NCBI GenBank assembly: GCA_023101725.1
Contig: JALJCO010013696.1
Location: 248,001-312,000, forward strand
Length of the DNA: 64,000 nucleotides
Origin: Atherinomorus stipes
Taxonomy: Eukaryota; Chordata; Actinopteri; Atheriniformes; Atherinidae
Direction: 5' to 3'
The notes under the pieces are model-generated. The model saw nothing but the letters and a program-made list of their open reading frames with translations. It was not told where the DNA came from and made no database searches. This document shows, piece by piece, positions 43,712 to 54,479 of this stretch. The position numbers and the translations under genes were made by a program. Every line of letters begins with the position of its first letter. The first letter of the stretch is position 1.

Positions 43712-45769
43712 GTAGGCCACGGCTCCGTGTGGAGGCGGCAGCGGCACGTTCGGGCGCTAAACCCTGATCTGTCCCCGCAGGAGCTCAACCGCCGTCTCAG
43801 AGCGTCGGTCAGCGCCTTCTTCTCCCACCTGCAGGAGGTGGCCCAGCCCTGCCTCTCCGGAGCCGACGGCCAGGCTCAGGTGTCCCTGACGCGACAGGAC
43901 GGAGACGTGAGCGTGAGGCTGAAGAGCGAGCTGGCCGGCCTTCCTTTCTACTGGGAGTTCCACTGCAGCGCTGCTCCCGTCCCACTGGTCCGTCTCTCAT
44001 TTACAGATGTGTGAAAAAGTGTTGCCTCCTTCCTGATTTCTCACTGTTTTGCATGTTTGTCACTTAAATGTTTCAGATCATCAAACAAATTTTAACGTGA
44101 GTCAAAGATAACACAAGCGAACACAAAATGCAGTTTTAGATTAATATTTGTATTACTTGGGGGGGTCCAAACCTCCATGGTCCTGTGTGAAAAAGTGATT
44201 GCCCCTGCCCCCCCCCCTGTTAAAACATAAAGTAACTGTGGTTTATCATCTTTGGAAAGCTGAGTTCAGTTTCTCTATCCACATCCAGGCCTGATTACTG
44301 CCACACCTGTTCTCCATCAGAAATCCCTTAAATAGGACCTGCCTGACAAAGTGAAGTAGACCAAAAGATCCTCCAAAGCTAGACATCATGCTGCCATCCA
44401 AAGAAATTCAGGAACAAATGAGAAACAAAGTCATTGAGATCTATCAGTCTGGAAAAGGTTCCAAAGCCATTTCTAAAGCTTTGGGACTCCAGAGAACCAC
44501 AGTGAGAACCATTATCCACAAATGGTGAAAACATGGAACAGTGGTGAACCTTCCCAGGAGGGGCCGGCCGACCAAAATTACCCCAAGAGCACAGCGACGA
44601 CTCATCCAAGAGGTCACAAAAGACCCCAGAACAACATCCAAGAACTGCAGGCCTCACTTGCCTCAATGAAGGTCAGTGTTCATGACTCCCCCATCAGAAA
44701 GAGACTGGGGGGCAAAAATGGCTGCATGGCAGAGTTCCAAGACCAAAACCACTGCTGAGCAAAAAGAACATAAAGGCTCGTCTCAGTTTAGCCAGAAAGC
44801 ATCTTGATGATCCCCAAGACTTTTGGGAAAATCCTCTGTGGACTGACGAGACAAAAGTGGAACTTTCTGGAAGGTGGAGGTCCCATTACATCTGGCGTAA
44901 AAGGAACACGGCATTTCAGAAAAGGAACATCATAGCAACAGTAATATATGGTGGTGGTAGTGTGATGGTCTGGGGCTGTTTTGCTGCTTCAGGACCTGGA
45001 AGACTTGCTGTGGTAAATGGAACCATGAATTCTGCTTCTACCAAAAAACCCTGAAGGAGAACGTCCGGCCATCTGTTGGTGACCTCAAGCTGAAGCGCAC
45101 TTGGGTTCTGCAGCAGAACAATGATCCAGAACACACCAGCAAGTCCACCTCTGAATGGCTTAAGAACAACAACATGAAGACTTTGGAGTGGCCTAGTCAA
45201 AGTCCCCACCTGAATCCCATTGAGATGCTGTGGCATGACCTTAAAAAGGCGGTTCATGCTGGAAAAGCCTCCAATGTGGCTGAATTACAACAATTCTGCA
45301 AAGATGAGTGGAACAAAATTCCTCCACAGCGCTGTAGAAGACTCACTGCCAGTTATCACAAACGCTTGATGCAGTTGTTGCTGCTAAGGTGGAACAACCA
45401 GTTATTAGGTTTAGGGGAAGATCACTTTTTCACGCATCTGTAAGTGTCTCAGACGGCTCCGCGGCTGTGAAATAAAGCTCGTCTCTGTTTCCAGGTGTGT
45501 GCCCAGCTGGTGCGCCCCCTGCTAGTGATGAGCTGCCTGCTGCAGCAGCAGGTGGGGCAGCTGGGGGGGCTGCTGGCCAGGAAGGATGAAGAGATCCAGG
45601 ACTACCGAGAGAATGGAGCAACACTCAGCAGAGGTGAGCACCTGCGCCACGCCAGCTGAAAACATGCGACAGGAAACACGGCTGAAGGTTTGATGTGTGT
45701 TTGACCCCAGAACGCCTGCAGACCAGCGCCTTCCAGGAGAAAGCCTTCAGAGAGGAGTTCATGGCCACG
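43529..45769 (+). CDS. nhej1: NHEJ1 (XLF/Cernunnos), N-terminal coding exons; 3' exons not in window
   Basis: XLF is the nuclear end-joining factor that forms filaments with XRCC4 and stimulates XRCC4-ligase IV. Coding exons join 43529-43711, 43781-43987, 45495-45633 and 45711-45769: 588 nt, 196 residues, with GT-AG introns of phase 0, 0 and 1 and an open end in phase 0. The head-domain blocks match vertebrate XLF: LLSKSWFGETAYRVLLTDM, then VWEERMEAADIQRRAQELNR and SELAGLPFYWEFHC. The residues known to contact XRCC4 in human XLF (Arg64, Leu65, Leu115) correspond to Arg66, Leu67 and Leu115 here. The coiled-coil stalk (RPLLVMSCLLQQQ, then RKDEEIQDYRENGATLSR) follows. The C-terminal tail, including the basic Ku-binding end, was not found before 64000. 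The start has a strong context (gccATGG). Confidence 0.93.
43781..43987 (+). CDS. nhej1: NHEJ1 second coding exon
   Basis: 207 nt after acceptor gtccccgcag, residues 62-130, ending ...HCSAAPVPL with donor gtccgt, a weak but plausible GT donor. The Tc1 element begins 16 bp after this exon. Confidence 0.93.
44004..45440 (+). mobile_element. Tc1-like transposon in an NHEJ1 intron, transposase pseudogene
   Basis: The element lies between TA dinucleotides (44002-44003, 45441-45442) with ends cagatgtgtgaaaaagtg and, inverted, cagatgcgtgaaaaagtg. An internal direct repeat of the terminus (gtgtgaaaaagtgattg near 44185) gives an IR/DR-like left end. The transposase begins near 44388 with MLPSKEIQEQMRNKVIEIYQ and keeps an HTH region, WTDETKVEL, and SPHLNPIEMLWHDL. 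It is broken by a stop near 44526 and by frameshifts, and the second catalytic aspartate is Asn (LQQNNDPEH), so it cannot be active. Confidence 0.9.
45495..45633 (+). CDS. nhej1: NHEJ1 third coding exon
   Basis: 139 nt after acceptor tctgtttccag, encoding VCAQLVRPLLVMSCLLQQQ and onward through DYRENGATLSR, donor gtgagc. It forms the alpha-helical stalk. Confidence 0.94.
45711..45769 (+). CDS. nhej1: NHEJ1 fourth coding exon
   Basis: 59 nt after acceptor gtttgaccccag, encoding ERLQTSAFQEKAFREEFMAT, donor gtgaga. It corresponds to the human segment from DRLKTEPFEE to LEQFM. Confidence 0.92.
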
Positions 45770-45849
45770 GTGAGACACCGGTGATCGGTCCTGATGTCCG
45801 CTGTCCGTCCCCTCTGCTTCCTGTGTCTACGTAATCATAAAAATGGTCG

Positions 45850-46155
45850 TACTGTTGCTCTCCTGCTGTTGGAGCATTCGACACTGCAGACCACCGGATC
45901 TTATTGGCTCGTCTGGAAAAGTGGGCGGGCATTCAAGGCCTAGCTCTTTCCTGGTTTAGGTCCTTCCTAACCAGCAGAAGGTTTTCAGTGTAGTTTGGAG
46001 ATGCCATGTCCTCCTTAGCCCCTCTGAGCTGTGGAGTGCCCCAAGGGTCTGTTCTTGGATGTCCACATTTTTCTTCATATCTTTTGCCTCTCGGGTCTAT
46101 ATTACGCAGACATCATGTGCCGTTCCATTGCTCTGCAGATGACTGCCAAATTTAC
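45850..46155 (+). mobile_element. L2-type LINE reverse-transcriptase fragment
   Basis: Broken plus frames show attcgacactgcagaccacc (an AFDTxDH-like block), SWFRSFLTSRRFS, CGVPQGSVLG and an ADDCQI block, the RT core order of L2-type fish LINEs. Both ends are truncated. Confidence 0.75.
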
Positions 46156-46157
46156 GT

Positions 46158-46528
46158 CTAGTGCTGTCACTATCGACTATTTTGATAATCGATTAGTCAT
46201 CGATTATTTTGTCAATTAGTCAACTAATCAAATCATGCAGAAAATGCAGCATATTTAGAGAACCAGTCAAAAGTTTGGACACTTTTTCAGTGAATTTAAT
46301 GGGAAAACGTGTCCAAACTTTTGACTGGTACAGCATTTACGTCAATAAACTATTCAAAAAAAGAAGACCGGACAGAAAGACGGACAAGGCAGTGGAAGGT
46401 ACAGCGGTGATGATGAGAGGAAAAACAAAGCTTGTCAACAATGAACGATTAGTCGATGATGAAAGTCATCACTGGCTATTTTGATCGTGGATGATTAGTC
46501 AGTCAGTCGACTCATCGTTGCAGCCTTA
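46158..46528. mobile_element. MITE with a nested 70-bp hairpin
   Basis: The outer ends (ctgtcactatcgactatttt and, near 46500, gtcgactcatcgttgcagcc) are a common fish TIR type. Inside, 46260-46331 is a near-perfect hairpin: accagtcaaaagtttggaca on the left and tgtccaaacttttgactggt on the right. Confidence 0.65.
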
Positions 46529-46731
46529 TTCATGTCCCTCCCTCACAGTCCAACGCCCCGTCTCCACCATCACCTGTCCGTTCACCTCGCCTCGGTTCGT
46601 GGGCTTTTCTGCTCGTGGTTTTCCGAGCTGAGGTGAGACATTTTCTGTTCCGACACTGGTGAGGTTCTGAGCGAGCCGAGGCGAGCTATGTCTGACGTCA
46701 TCTCACTGCATGCCAAGGGGTTAGCCAATCA

Positions 46732-47049
46732 GGGCCGTTTCTCAGTCTGCGTACTTCTGCGTACTTCTGCGTACTTCTGCGTTTTTGTTTGTTTCGGTAC
46801 ATCTCTACATCTCCACAACAATAAATAACAAACAGCTGTAGAATAATATTTTATTGTTGCCGGGCAGACCTGCTCACTGCTGCACGCCGTTGGTGGTGAT
46901 GTCACAAGTTTGCGTTGTCTCAATCCATCAAGTAGGCGGAGTCCGTGCTTGTGCACTCCACAAGTGCAGACTTCCAGTACGTACCTGCAAGTCTGTACTC
47001 ACAAGTACACGAGTATGCAGTACGCAAACTAGGAATTGAGAAACGGCCC
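46732..47049. mobile_element. ~318-bp MITE with gggccgtttctca ends
   Basis: The left end gggccgtttctcagtctgcg is inverted at the right (gcaaactaggaattgagaaa then cggccc). Internally gcgtacttct is repeated at 46748-46783. No coding capacity. Confidence 0.7.
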
Positions 47050-47324
47050 GGATGTCAGGGTCAGAGAGCGACATCATTAACAGAGCGACAGTTTACACTC
47101 CCTACCAGCAGGTGGTGGTAACGCACCTCATTAACTGTTTGCAAGAGAAGAAGACGAGGAGAAAGAAGATGGGAGGTACAGATGATACGGTTACTTTCAG
47201 AACATTTGACAGAGATCAGATCGTTCAGCTGCTAAAACATCTGGCTGTTAATCCAAAGATCCAAGGTTCAGCTCCCCATTTAAGCCAGCGTTCTTTTGAT
47301 TTTCCCCCGCAGTCTTACGAACAT

Positions 47325-47512
47325 ACGGATGGATGGATGGATGGATGGATGGATGGATGGATGGATGGGTGGGTGGGTGGGTGGATGGATGGATAGATGG
47401 ATGGATAGATGGATGCATGGATAGATGGATGGCTGGATGGATGGATGGATGGGTGGATGGATGGATGGATGGATGGATGCATGGATAGATGGATGGATAG
47501 ATAGATAGATAG
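47325..47512. repeat. (GGAT)n microsatellite
   Basis: ggatggat with gggt, gata and gcat variants over about 185 bp. Confidence 0.97.
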
Positions 47513-48045
47513 ATATCCTCCTGGGTGAAAAAAAGGTTGCTTTTTCATATTTTTGTGATTTATAAAGTCCCGTGGTTCAGAAAAACAGGTTGCAACTATT
47601 TTTTGTTCTCAAAAGCATCATTTATAGACTCTTTCTGGAACGTCCGTTGTCGTGGACGTCGGGTCCTGCTTCATGCTGATTGTAATGGTTTATTACTATA
47701 ATATTCACATTCATTTTTATCTCACTTTTCCTTAAAAGTCTTTTATTTCATTCATAGGCTGTACAGGCTCACACCAGTACAGGAGTTCGGCTGAATTCCA
47801 GTTCCTTTTTTAATCCTCAATCTCCAACATCGCACTCCCGCAAAGTTCCAGGTCTGTCCCGATTCTCAGAACGTTAAGTTTAGGCGAGTTTGAGGCTGAA
47901 TATCCTCAATCCTGAGATTCTCCGACACCACCCAGTAAGGATTACCCAGAATGCAGCAGCAAAGAAGGCGAGCTACAAATCTTAAGTATTTTCTTTGTTA
48001 ATGGAGATATAAATATCAGGAAAACCATTGTTTTATCTTGCCCCG

Positions 48046-48524
48046 TTCGGGGTGGGTCGGGGGGGGATGGTCCACGTGTTTTTTGCGTCTAGATAATGGG
48101 ACGGGTCCTTACGACCCGACCCGGACTACTTTTGGACTTGGAGGGGTCTGATTCCGACGGACAAGAGGCGGAGCTAACGAAGATAGTTTATGCAAGCCCT
48201 CTACTTCTGCTTTGCACCTTGTCCTGTTTGTTGGGATGTTAGGGTTGTTGGGTAGCCACCTGGATTTGTTATATTGGAGGGGTGAGGGTGTGGCGTGCAT
48301 AAGTATGATGTGAAACCACTTCCCGGGGCGTAAAAAAGCCGGGTGCTCCTTTGTTTTGTAGTGTGGCGGGTGTTTAGTTCGGCGTGAAGCGAGATGTACG
48401 CGATACGTAGAGCGCTGTCCAGGCCTCAGAGGGTGGTTGCTGTGGGGACGAGCGGATAACACCTCCGCAAGCCCGTCCGGCCTGGCCCGACCTGACCCGA
48501 CCCAGACCCGCGGGTGGAACGGGG
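48046..48524. mobile_element. ~480-bp MITE, gccccgtt ends, older copy
   Basis: Ends gccccgttcggggtgggtcg and, inverted, agccccgttccacccgcggg match the element at 60467-60951, as do inner blocks such as gaggcggagctaa. More diverged than that copy. Confidence 0.75.
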
Positions 48525-51290
48525 CTTTCGTTTAGGTCCATGTTATGGATCAGTTACCTCATTGCTGCAGAACATTTATTTTTATTTTACGATCTTTTGT
48601 CGGTGCGGTCAGACCATGTTGCTATCGTTTAAGTTAGTTAACGTAACAAAATGGTCATTTTTCTTGGCGCTAATGTCGTTTTATAACGAGCTTGTGCTGA
48701 TAACAGTATAAGACGACCGGGCTGATGTCATCTCCTGTAGTCCCAGTTATGGAACGATAGTTCTGTTTCAGTCCTTCAGTAAACAAAGCTCCTCGCGCTC
48801 TTCGCAGGTCGAGTCCTGATGACAATTGTCAGTCAGGTGACGTGTCGGCCAGCTGACTGCAGTCATCCAGGAGTTCACAGAACCACAGTTACCTACGTAA
48901 CTTTCCTTATAGCTGCTGTTTACCTTCCAATAAGCCGTGGTAGTGGTGACCGCTGAATATGTCCATGGTTAGGCAGGTTAACACTGCAGATACATGTAAG
49001 TAAGTAAATTCCTCTTCTTCTTCTTCTGTTTCTTCTTCTGAAATGACAGACTGAACGCCGCTTTGGCGTAATGCTGCCCCCCACAGTTTAAAGACGTATC
49101 TGCATTTAAGGGTGTCCCATTTCTAAGTCACAAAGTAGCCCTTAACACTTGGTTTTGAGGGCGCCTAGGATTGGGGTTTGAGCTTGAGGGTTAAGATAGG
49201 AACAGGAATTGGACCTTACTTTTGTTTGCCAGGAGTTTGTTTGGTTTATTGTTGTTTTTTGTAGTTTTGTGTGTGTGAGTGTGATTTTCATGCTTCACTA
49301 GTTGTGATCCAGGTTGTTCTCCGCTTGTCTCCAGGTTTTCCTGATGATGATCAGCTTTGTTTTCCAGTAAAGACTGCAGGATTCTGTCTGTTCGGGTTTT
49401 TTTTTTTTTTTTAATTTTTAATTTTTTTTTTTCACCTTTATTTAACCAGGAGGTCCCATTGAGATTATAAATCTCTTTTACAAGAGAGACCTGGCCAAGG
49501 TAGCAGTAGGTTTCTGTGCAGATGCAGCAGTTGGCTGTTTTGGTGGATCTTTGTCTTTTCTTTCCTCTCTCCTTTTAATTTATGTTCACTCTTTTCTAAA
49601 CCAGCGGATCTACAGTAGATTATACGCATGCGTGCAGATCCAACCCAGTTCCACAGTTTCCAGTCCAAACTGGTCCAGGTTCATATTTAACTCTGTATCA
49701 GTGTAATGATCATTTCTGGTTTCTTTCTTTAATAACTAAAGCAAATCCAGCTGCCTTTAACAGACTGAACCTGTAAAATGTGGCTGATAAACATGAATAA
49801 CATCATATAAAATATATTCTGAGATGGTCACAAACACATTTATATCACACGTATAATTCATGGAATAAAATCGGACTCCTACAAGAACAAATCAGAATTA
49901 GGCTATAAACACAAAATCTACAACATTTTACTGCAAAAAGAGGAACAACAGAAAAAACTGATGGAAACTGATTTAAAAAGAGATAAAATGCTGCAGTAAT
50001 AGATCACATTGGAAATAAAAAGGCTCAGTTTAAATAATCTGTAAAAACCTGGATTTTATTTGTTTAGACAAGAAATTAAAGCACAAAGTTTCATTCAACA
50101 ATTTATTTATTTAAACTTTTCTTAGAATTTTTTAAAGAACTTCCAAACATAACAGACTTTTTCTGCATCAACAGCTGATTTTCTCTAATTTTTTTTCTTA
50201 AAAGTTTGTGTTAGAGTGTTAGATGTTTGTTTCTAGATGAGTTAGCATTAACGTTAGCATTAGCATTAGCTGGTGCTCCATCCATCTTCCAGCTCTGCTT
50301 TGTTATCTCCACTCTCTAATCCGTATTTAATAAACTGTAGTGGGTTTTTGCCTCTTTAGGGGCAGTTTGGGACCATTTTTATCTTCATTATTTAGTTTTA
50401 ATTCTTCGTTACAACGTTAGCTACAGGCTAGCGGCTAGCTGAGTGTCTTCTTCTGCTTGTTTGTTGAACTCTGACATTTTAACGCCACTAGGTGGGGGGA
50501 GGCTACATTGCAACTCATCCAGTCATAAATAACAGTGTAAATATGCGGTCCTCGTGGCCTCTAGGTGGCGCTGGAGGTCCAAGCTTGGGCTGCGGCCCCG
50601 TGGTTAAGAATCACTGACCTAAATGACCTTCTGTGCTACTACCAGCCAATCAGCGGGGGGTTGGCTGACAATGAAGCCCGGAGATGGAAGAAAAGGTGCT
50701 GGAACGGTTCCAGGAAGAATATTTACTGAAAGGAGAGGCCAAGCTTCTAAATGTCGTGTTGGCTAACGATTTTAACTTCCCGCTCTGTCCTCAACTACAA
50801 GTTAAAATTAGCCTTCTTTTACATTTTTTGCATGTATTTAATTGTGCAGGTTTGGTTTTTGTGCAGGGCAGGTTGGGACATGCAGATTACTGAATATATT
50901 CAGAGCAGGGGTCAGGAAAAACTGGTCGTCTTTTGGTTTAATCCCAAACGATTGAAAGTTGCTCCTGTATGGAGGTGGTGAAGACACCGCAGCTGAACCT
51001 GCTGTAGACGGCAGACTGTATGAGCCTAAACCAAAGTTTAAGCCGCCTTAACTCAAGTTTTTCAGGCAAATTTCAAACATGAATAATATCCATGTTTTAA
51101 CCAGCAAAATGCCGTTTCCAGGTGATGACTCCCTTGCCAAGTTAGTATAGTAGTAACAGAAACACAGAACAGCAACGATGAGTTGGTATTTTTTTATTCA
51201 TCATCAAAAAACAGATTTATATAATATAATTTAAAACACAACCATCTTTGTTTGTTGCATCAGGTTACTTTATTTTTATGAATGATATGA
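48525..51290. other. Putative NHEJ1 intron, no gene recognised
   Basis: Mostly AT-rich. At about 49430-49510 there is a common fish repeat (cctttatttaaccaggaggt). A 69-codon frame at 50684-50893 has no recognised homology. Pairs of T and A runs near 49400 are low complexity. Confidence 0.4.
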
Positions 51291-51560
51291 GTGTTTGGCC
51301 GTAGATGCAGTACTAACAGGTTTTTTGCCCCCTGGTTGCCTAGCAACTGCTAATGTTTGTAAACGGGAAGCAGCTTATAACAATATTACCATGACAACAG
51401 CAGCCAATCAGTGTGTGTGTTTAATAAACAACACATATTCACGCTGCAGTGAAAAAGTGTGGAAAGTAGAAAATAAAGTTACGTCATTCTGTGGGTGGAC
51501 TATTCCTTTAAATGGGAAATCTCACCAAATGTAATCCCACAAGATCTCGTTACACCCCTA
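51290..51560 (-). repeat. Interspersed repeat with ccacccacagaatgacgtaa motif
   Basis: The reverse complement shares a block with 57769-57815 (ccacccacagaatgatgtaa). Short frames here are not genes. Confidence 0.5.
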
Positions 51561-51857
51561 CAAGTTACTACATGAAAAAAAATCCAGTACTTCAGTGTGA
51601 TATTTTGTAACAATATTCCACTCAATGCTGGCCAGTAAACACTTCAAGTCAAACCAAAAAGCTCTGTAGATCCCGGACAAGCCCCTGATGATCCTGCAAC
51701 TCACCTTGCAGGCCACAGAGAACTTGTAAAACTGCAATATTTCACAAAACACCCAAACTTCAGGTATTGGTGTGTAATTTAAGTGTGTAATTGAAGGCTG
51801 GTCCCTCCAGGCAGCAGCTTGGCTCTGCAGGTACGAGTTCAGCCATGGCGACAACCA

Positions 51858-53611
51858 AAGACGGGAAAAAAAATGGACCAAGTATCTGGTCACGTCTGAA
51901 GAGCTGAAAGTGAAGCTGGTTGGGTGTTTCCCACCATCGCCATCTTGACGTGTCACGTCACTCCTGGAAAACACTAAAATGGGCAAAGACAGGGCCGCTC
52001 CGAGCAGGGCAAATGATTGACAGCTAAGCTAACGCTAACCAAGCTAATCAGAAGTGAACAGGAATGAATGACGATAGACGGTTTAAAGGTAAAACACTCA
52101 GACTTGCTGTTAACCATCTAAAATATGCCGTTGTGCATCCATGCTACAGGCTGAGGCCTTCCTTGGAGCTAGCAGGAAGCTAAATAGTAGCCTCAACGGC
52201 TAAAACTGCCACCCTGTCTGCTGCCTTTCAATCAAAAGAACACGCCCCTAATTATGTGTAATAGGAAATTATCACGCTTCCGTGTTCCGGTTTCCGGAAC
52301 TTGAAACATTTAGCCGCTTCCTCTTCTGGTCCAGTTCAACGTCCCTGCTCTGTTCCACTTCGTAAATTGAATAAACGCCTCAACACCACTTAAATTTTCA
52401 TGGATTCCTGACTGAAGTGATACGAAGGAATAAGTGGATCAAAGCGATTCTCTGGAGTGAAGGCCCGAACTTTATAATAAAACAACGTAGCACGTTTGTT
52501 TGTAGCCGGCATCAATGATGCTTTCACCTGTAAACATGTTTATTTCAGCTGTAAACATGTTTATTTCTGGTTTAAACATGTTTATTTCAGCTGTAAACAT
52601 GTTTATTTCTGCTTTAAACATGTTTATTTCTGCTGTAAACATGTTTATTTCAGCCTTAGAACATGTTTATTTCTGCTGTAAACATGTTTATTTCAGCTTT
52701 AAACATGTTTATTTCTGCTGAGGACATGTTTATTTCAGCCTTAAACATGTTTATTTCTGCTTTAAACATGTTTATTTCAGCTGTAGACATGTTTATTTCT
52801 GCTGTAAACATGTTTATTTCAGCTGTAAACATGTTTATTTCTGCTGTAGACATGTTTATTTCTGGTTGAAAAATGTTTATTTCTGCTGTAAACATGTTTA
52901 TTTCTGCTGTAAACATGTTTATTTCAGCTGTAGACATGTTTATTTCTGCTGTAAACATGTTTTCTCTGCTGTAAACATGTTTATTTCTGCTGTAGACATG
53001 TTTATTTCTGCTGTAAACATGTTTATTTCTGCTGTAAACATGTTTATTTCAGCTGTAAACATGTTTATTTCTGCTGTAAACATGTTTATTTCTGCTGTAA
53101 ACATGTTCATTTCTGCTTTAAACATGTTTATTTCTGCTTTAAACATGTTTATTTCAGCTGTAAACATGTTTATTTCTGCTTTAAACATGTTTATTTCTGC
53201 TGTAGACATGTTTATTTCTGCTGTAAACATGTTTATTTCTGCTTTAAACATGTTTATTTCTGCTTTAAACATGTTTATTTCTGCTTTAAACATGTTTATT
53301 TCAGCTGTAGACATGTTTATTTCAGCTTTAAACATGTTTATTTCTGCTGTAGACATGTTTATTTCAGCTGTAAACATGTTTATTTCTGCTTTAAACATGT
53401 TTATTTCTGCTGTAGACATGTTTATTTTAGCTGTAAACATGTTTATTTCTGCTTTAAACATGTTTATTTCTGCTGGGAAGCTGTTCTTTATAACGTGGGA
53501 GTCTGTGGGGGATTTGTTCTGTTTTGGAGCCCCTAGTGGATGAAGAAGGAACTACGATGTTGGGGCAGCGTGGAAGCGGTTTCTCTGTTCTCCAGCGGAG
53601 TTTGGGCCTTG
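51858..53611 (+). mobile_element. Third, diverged copy of the hAT-like element, split by its own minisatellite
   Basis: The left part (51858-52280) keeps gccatcttgacgtgtcacgt, gggcaaatgattgacagcta and taattatgtgtaat in the order of copy 2. The right part (53478-53611) keeps gtgggagtctgtgggg, gagcccctagtggatgaag and cggagtttggg. The centre is replaced by the array at 52526-53477. Confidence 0.75.
52526..53477. repeat. ~21-bp minisatellite (acatgtttatttctgctgta)
   Basis: About 44 copies of acatgtttatttctgctgta plus a, with cagct/tgctt and gtaga variants. Both strands stay open because the unit is a multiple of three (MFISAVN or MFTAEIN peptides); not genes. The unit matches an internal segment of the enclosing element. 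Confidence 0.95.
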
Positions 53612-54478
53612 GCTGAAACTCCACCTGGTTATTTAGGTGGCTCCTCATCTGTCCCCTGGATACTAAAGGAAAGCTGTCCTCAGACGTGATTTTTGCTTTC
53701 AAATGGGGGATTTTTACAGAGATGGGGGTGGAATTTCCCCTCCCCGCGTCTCTGCAGGAAGATCTTGGTGTTTCATTGACTCATCCGTTACTTGCTGTGG
53801 CGGTTCCCATGTTGTTTGTTGACATCGGTGTAGAAGGACAAACCAGGAAAGAATCCCATCTTCAGCTGCTGGGAAGCTCCATCTCAGGTGGAAAGTTCCA
53901 CCAGAGTCACAGTGGTGCCTCTGTCTCTGATCTCTGCTGTTGGGTGGACAGTTAGAAACCACAGAAGAAGAAGAGGAGGAGGACTGCTGCAGGATCAAAG
54001 TCTTCTTCCTCGTGGCAAATTCCACCGAGCAGCGCTGAGCCGCCCTCAGACCAAAGTCCAAACTGAAATAAAATGTGTGGTGGCGGCGTGAAGCGGAGGA
54101 TGAAATGGCAGGGGGGGGGCACGTTTGTGTGCGCGTGAACCACAGAGGCGTTTCACGTGTGCGTGCAGTATTTATCTGTCAAAGTAGAGCCCGTGTGTGA
54201 GGCAGTTCGCCCTCCGTGCACCCGCTCACACCATGTTTGTGTCGCCGTCTGTGTCCGTCTCCATGGCAACGCTCTACAATGTTGTGCACCAAACTTGCAT
54301 GTATCTATGATATGTGTCTGATGCATGTATCAGGGTCATGTTCGTGATCAGGTTGGATCCTGGTGGGTTTCACGGGTCTTTAGATTAAAAACAAAAGTTT
54401 ATAAACTCCCCCAAAGAACAGCTTCACGTAAACTATGTAAGCAAGCAAACTTTATTTACAGCAGGTCAATAAGTATTT
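53612..54478. other. Non-repetitive intronic island
   Basis: No gene recognised. The segment 54110-54300 is non-repetitive and includes cagtatttatctgtcaaagt and a ccatggcaac motif; it is a candidate conserved noncoding stretch. Confidence 0.35.
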
Positions 54479-54479
54479 A

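Noticed and set aside
52496..53543. 225-codon MFISAVN repeat protein
   Set aside because: A 21-bp minisatellite, open on both strands, derived from a transposon segment.
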